From contig CM054181.1 in the NCBI GenBank assembly GCA_028829895.1, positions 113,427,860 through 113,491,859 on the forward strand: DNA of 64,000 nt. The letters run 5' to 3'. Positions within the stretch are counted from its first letter, which is position 1. The number at the start of each line of letters is the position of its first letter. Shown in pieces: positions 61,401-64,000 of this stretch. The notes under the pieces are model-generated. The model was not told the origin of the DNA, searched no databases, and saw only the letters and a list, made by a program, of their open reading frames with translations. The DNA comes from Sinotaia quadrata. Its lineage: Eukaryota; Mollusca; Gastropoda; Architaenioglossa; Viviparidae. Both the position numbers and the translations under genes were made by a program.

Positions 61401-64000
61401 TTGTGGGCACTGTATACGGGTCAGTTTTACATGCAAGTTCTTCAACAACTCATCAACCTAGACACAATATTTTACAAGGATAATTTTCTACTGGAATAAA
61501 ACTGTCAACTTCCAGAAAATAAACAAACAAAAATAACAGTAAAAAGCACAATTTTATAAAGAAACATCAGCTTTTATAAAGAAATAAGTAAAGAAAATGA
61601 CATCATATGGGCTTGACAAAATTTTAATATATGTTTAATATTCTTTTTAATACTTAACAATATATGTACTCTGGCAGACTGAAGCTCAATTAAGCCAGCA
61701 ATATTCTTAAGAAAATGAAATTAATTCAGCTATGGGAAACTTGGAACTTTAGCACAACTAATAAAAGCAATATATTGGAGATAATATTGCCCAGAGCATT
61801 TCAAGTAGCTCCAGTCTCATTACACCAGGCCATACCTACAGCAGTCCTCAAGAAAACAAGGGAAGTAATCTCTTACAAATATAAATTACCCATTAAATAG
61901 CTATTAAAGGCTTTCAAAATAATCAAATTTCATGCAAACTTCTAGTGTAGCTCATCACTGTTATATTATTTCCAATCACTGTACATAATTTCTACATGTA
62001 ATATGTTTAAACAATGTTTAAATTTTTTAAACTTTTAATTTTGTTTGCGTGTATTTGTGAACTTACAGATTAAAATTATTACTCTGCATACACTAAAAAA
62101 TGAAAAAAAAGAAAGAATAAACTATTAGCCCCTGAAAGACTCCAACTAACAAAGAAAATATTCACCTTTTCATAAAGTTCATTCCCTCGTAGTTTCATGA
62201 GCCCATTCAGAACCACACATGCCCCTGATGAAGAGTGAGACTGCGCATCCATGAGCCCTTCCTCTAGGGCCTTGATAAGAGGATAGAGCTGGTCTTTTGT
62301 GGTTCTTTTGGCAACTACCTGAATAATTAAAGTAACAAAAATAAAAACATTAAGTTGCCAAACAATTATAAGGAGTTTGTTTTTAATTAGGAAACAATCT
62401 GCTACTGATATCAGTTTTCATTGCAATGTTAATTCCCACAAAATACAACAGATATGTTTATGACATCAATGAATAATTACTTATATCTGCTTTTATTAAA
62501 ATATTGGTTTCTAATACATTAATTACATAGTATTTATAGCATTAATGAATAATTTTCTTAGTGTCAATTCCAAACAATTGCATTTCGCTACAATTATAGC
62601 ATAATGAATAATTAGGGACAATCTGTTACTAATACCAGTTTTCAGTGTGCAATCATTTCCTAACAAATACCTTCAACTATATATAGCATCAATGAATAAA
62701 TGTAATTAGGTGCAATCTGTTACTTATATCTGCTTTTATTACAATGTTGGTTTCTAATACATTAATTACATAGTATTTATAGCATTAATGAATAATTTGG
62801 GATGATGGTTACTGACAAATTTTTCATTATAATGTCAATTTCTAACAAATCCATTTCACTACATGTATATCATCAACGAATAATGAAGAACAATCATTAC
62901 TGATAGCAGTTTTTGTTATAATGTTGATATCCAGCAAATTCATTTTGCTAAATCATCAATACTCAGTTGTAGTTTTCACTGTTTGCAGTGCAGGAAAACT
63001 CTACTAGTTATAAGAATGTCTGCAGTGCAGGAAAACTACTAGTTATAAAAATGTCTGCAGTGCAGAAAAACTTTTACTAGTTATAAGAATGTCTGCAGTG
63101 TAGGAAAACTCTTACTAGTTATAAGAATGTCTGCAGTGTAGGAAAACTCTACTAGTTATAAGAATGTCTGCAGTGCAGGAAAACTCTACTAGTTATAAGA
63201 ATGTCTGCAGTGCAGGAAAACTCTACAAGTTATAAGAATGTCTGCAGTGCAGGAAAACTACTAGTTATAAGAATGTCTGCACTGCAGGAAAACTCTACTA
63301 GTTATAAGAATGTCTGCTACCAAGCCTAAGTACTACCAAGCTGTTTTTCCACCACTCTCTGCTATATGTCAGGAAGTAAAATGTCTCAAGTAACAGAACA
63401 AATTCATGACCTTTACAATTTTTTTTTTAATTAGGATTAATTCCCCAATGTTTGTTGCATGACCAGAGATATTGGTGTCTCCAACTTAGCTCATCTAATT
63501 CTATTCTTTCTCTTTTTACAACATCTGGAGTTTAGATACGTGGGCTAGAAATATCCATAGCTATCAATAAAACGGTTACATACCTTTGACAAATCATTAA
63601 TGACACTGAAGAGTAACGTAGGGTCATTTTTCTTAAGGCGTTCTTTAAGCGTGCCAAGAGCATCAACCATCTGGTCTTTTTCATCCAATGGGTGACCTGT
63701 TTAACATGGTATAAAATTCAAAATATTACTCAGATATCGTAACAAAATAAATGAAAACATAGATGTTCTGAGCGTAGTTTCCTAATCAGCACAGGCACTT
63801 AAAAACAATGCAGAAACTAATTATTTATGAACAGAAGATATTCCTGAAATGGCAACCCCCACCACAGCAATTGATTACACACTGCTTTTAAAAGTACAAA
63901 CCGTCGAAAGCTAGCCCAATGCGCAGTGTAAGTTGTACACAGTCCACGGCTTGTTGCCTTATCTTGGCACTGGGATCAGTACAGCGTGGGATGGCTGAGC
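46385..64000 (-). CDS. MROH1: MROH1 orthologue (maestro heat-like repeat protein 1), C-terminal 672 residues
   Basis: Exons in transcription order: 64000-63902 (partial), 63696-63584, 62318-62166, 61457-61303, 60970-60805, 60617-60483, 58592-58519, 57431-57294, 56140-56020, 55108-54974, 54043-53855, 53235-53080, 51230-51096, 50803-50701, 47904-47839, 46467-46385. They total 2021 nt, and all joins keep phase to TGA at 46387-46385. The product is HEAT-repeat helical solenoid throughout. Family landmarks are SSGACVVLNGLM, ILINVALKIRPCFE, LFGNLSRFGDG with FLEQI, the FFKSSWSDIRNNAAMFVGFL stretch, and the final LKDPSPTVRAKAAEA. One Lys-rich insert (exon 7, KSKDKKKTAIKE) breaks the repeats. MROH1 relatives have been linked to lysosomes, a literature recollection not visible here. 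The N-terminal two-thirds lie beyond the right edge. Confidence 0.87.
46687..46790. mobile_element. Pogo/Tigger-like terminal fragment
   Basis: After a TA dinucleotide, cagtggaaccccactataac resembles the terminal repeat of pogo-type Tc1/mariner elements. Echoes of it (cgtgccccatgataacatga) follow. No opposite end was found. Confidence 0.4.
47267..47438. repeat. ~65-bp tandem repeat, 3 units
   Basis: attggtatcactagttttat and ttatcaactattagatt alternate three times in an MROH1 intron. Confidence 0.88.
47839..47904 (-). CDS. MROH1: MROH1 internal exon
   Basis: 66 nt. It completes Gly and encodes FLLGNLPKERQTDITKEHVC and Ser plus one base. Donor gtatgt. Confidence 0.88.
48870..50348 (+). mobile_element. 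LTR-like element, copy 5 (5'-truncated)
   Basis: It matches copy 2 from the agaaccagtt block through tggtcataaaggtgatt and the gggtggatgggggctcgtta core to the end ...gacatcaca. The first ~160 bases of the family are not seen. It lies in the 2.8-kb GC-AG intron of the MROH1 gene, antisense to the gene. Confidence 0.65.
50701..50803 (-). CDS. MROH1: MROH1 internal exon with GC donor
   Basis: It encodes IQDFPDKVNFYVMGCVSFF, then KSSWSDIRNNAAMFV plus one base. The donor is gtag followed by gcaagt, a GC-AG intron. The nearby GT three bases upstream would break the frame and lose the conserved GFLLGNLP join. Confidence 0.88.
51096..51230 (-). CDS. MROH1: MROH1 internal exon
   Basis: 45 codons, phase 0. 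It encodes GCKFALRLLGPLTNSEAIND and on to FYGEFMNDLSKLI. Donor gtatgt. Confidence 0.9.
51313..52015. repeat. 66-bp tandem repeat, about 10 units
   Basis: The unit contains cttcacaaagcacacatcac, caaacacacatgatcaccaa and ttacacattaccaccaacat. Units have small c/t and a/g variants shared between non-adjacent copies. It starts 80 bases upstream (transcriptionally) of the 51096-51230 exon. Confidence 0.95.
52829..53031. repeat. 42-bp tandem repeat, 4-5 units
   Basis: The unit starts aaatcaaacccacacctcca and continues taaccttgggaaatcaaactac. The last unit is diverged. It ends 49 bases from the donor of the 53080 exon. Confidence 0.94.
53080..53235 (-). CDS. MROH1: MROH1 internal exon
   Basis: 52 codons, phase 0. 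It encodes EKPAVRAQAFILFGNLSRFG, FLEQIHSNLISLLLHLND and VDPEVKK. Donor gtatgc. Confidence 0.92.
53855..54043 (-). CDS. MROH1: MROH1 internal exon
   Basis: 63 codons, phase 0. It includes EAMSGLSRVLSEIDESHIRA and ILINVALKIRPCFER. Donor gtaaaa. Confidence 0.9.
54278..54400. repeat. ~60-bp imperfect duplication
   Basis: ttcaaagttttcaattgcat followed by aa.aagagtctatc occurs twice, at about 54297 and 54347. Confidence 0.8.
54974..55108 (-). CDS. MROH1: MROH1 internal exon
   Basis: 45 codons, phase 0. It encodes LIMNSLLGRLVDSSHIVRML and on to CIRGLGNIASVGKEQ. Donor gtgtgt. Confidence 0.88.
56020..56140 (-). CDS. MROH1: MROH1 internal exon
   Basis: The first base completes Arg. Then come SLVGSPEDAKYTSKIVISLT and on to RVTVAAFFAE. 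Donor gtttgt. Confidence 0.86.
56623..56850. repeat. 95-bp tandem repeat, 2.4 units
   Basis: cagtttaagccaaagattca recurs at 56623, 56718 and 56813. The second full unit is nearly identical to the first, then the homology decays. Confidence 0.92.
57294..57431 (-). CDS. MROH1: MROH1 internal exon
   Basis: The acceptor is ttgaacag and the donor gtaagt. It encodes VAIQAMQGFFERTGSKDLLE and on to DAITILA plus two bases of Arg. Confidence 0.86.
58003..58175. repeat. 92-bp direct duplication
   Basis: taaaagccagcagtccatca and the following sequence repeat after 92 bases with a handful of differences, in an MROH1 intron. Confidence 0.9.
58519..58592 (-). CDS. MROH1: MROH1 short Lys-rich exon
   Basis: 74 nt encoding AEKDESKSKDKKKTAIKEVK and ISPI, donor gtgagt after attga. 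It is a hydrophilic loop between HEAT repeats. Phase 0 in, phase 2 out. Confidence 0.8.
60483..60617 (-). CDS. MROH1: MROH1 internal exon
   Basis: 45 codons, phase 0. It encodes VTFALAEIFKVEE and on to LVRLGSSVGVIPPKPQ. Confidence 0.86.
60805..60970 (-). CDS. MROH1: MROH1 internal exon
   Basis: The acceptor is tgtttcag and the donor gtgagt. It encodes EVVEIWQIISQDPQLAAPML and on to RTATTVPLA. Confidence 0.87.
61303..61457 (-). CDS. MROH1: MROH1 internal exon
   Basis: The acceptor is gtgtctag and the donor gtatgc. It encodes VDELLKNLHVKLTRIQ, then TLRTLRTLSAHHLSPFL, and ends PVPYS plus two bases. Confidence 0.86.
62166..62318 (-). CDS. MROH1: MROH1 internal exon
   Basis: 51 codons, phase 0. 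It contains LIKALEEGLMDAQSHSSSGA, a well-conserved family segment. Confidence 0.87.
62400..62830. repeat. Diverged long-unit repeat
   Basis: Blocks such as attaattacatagtattta followed by tagcattaatgaataatt, and caatctgttact, recur several times at about 120-270-bp spacing in an MROH1 intron. Confidence 0.6.
62980..63320. repeat. 37-bp tandem repeat, about 9 units
   Basis: The unit begins gcagtgcaggaaaactctac and continues tagttataagaatgtct. Several units lack the ct or add a t, giving 35-38 bases. It lies in an MROH1 intron. Confidence 0.95.
63584..63696 (-). CDS. MROH1: MROH1 internal exon
   Basis: The acceptor is ttaaacag and the donor gtatgt. It completes Gly, then HPLDEKDQMVDALGTLKERL and on to INDLSK. 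Confidence 0.84.
63902..64000 (-). CDS. MROH1: MROH1 exon (partial at window edge)
   Basis: The right edge cuts the exon. It encodes SAIPRCTDPSAKIRQQAVDC, then VQLTLRIGLAFD, with donor gtttgt and phase 1 out. Confidence 0.82.

Overview
The window is animal genomic DNA from an invertebrate, most likely a mollusc or another lophotrochozoan. The reasons are an AT-rich base composition, long introns, many CA/GT microsatellites and minisatellites, a neuropeptide-type 7TM receptor array, and orthologues of C18orf63 and MROH1, both spliced over many exons. There are no operons, no phage and no CRISPR. Most long open frames outside the genes are simple-sequence artefacts.  Layout. (1) 1-4372: three tandem copies of a 1.5-kb unit, each holding one exon of a rhodopsin-type GPCR (TM1 to TM5, then a stop). 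Copy 2 carries two 1-base deletions and is broken in this sequence. (2) 4373-15064: intergenic DNA with microsatellites, small minisatellites and a decayed ZMYM1-like hAT transposase tail at 13546-14191. (3) 15065-34306, plus strand: a complete 13-exon gene I rebuilt exon by exon. It has consistent phases and a 2292-nt CDS coding for 763 residues, and is an orthologue of vertebrate C18orf63 (DUF4708 family). Intron 9 looks like a minor-spliceosome (U12) intron with AT-AG ends. Its introns carry three related LTR-like elements, a hAT element with an internal 33-bp array, and a minisatellite with a flipped central block. (4) 34307-46384: a convergent intergenic region with minisatellites, a fourth LTR-like copy with a 1.3-kb hAT element nested in it (perfect 8-bp target duplication), and about 5 kb of AT-rich DNA that may include the 3' UTR of the next gene. 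(5) 46385-64000, minus strand: the last 16 exons (672 residues and the stop) of a MROH1 orthologue, a HEAT-repeat protein. Its 5' part lies beyond the right edge. One intron uses a GC donor and contains a fifth LTR-like copy.  The two large genes converge and no functional link between them is visible. Splice sites were chosen by eye from AG/GT consensus, phase continuity and recalled similarity to the human proteins. No alignment or search was run.
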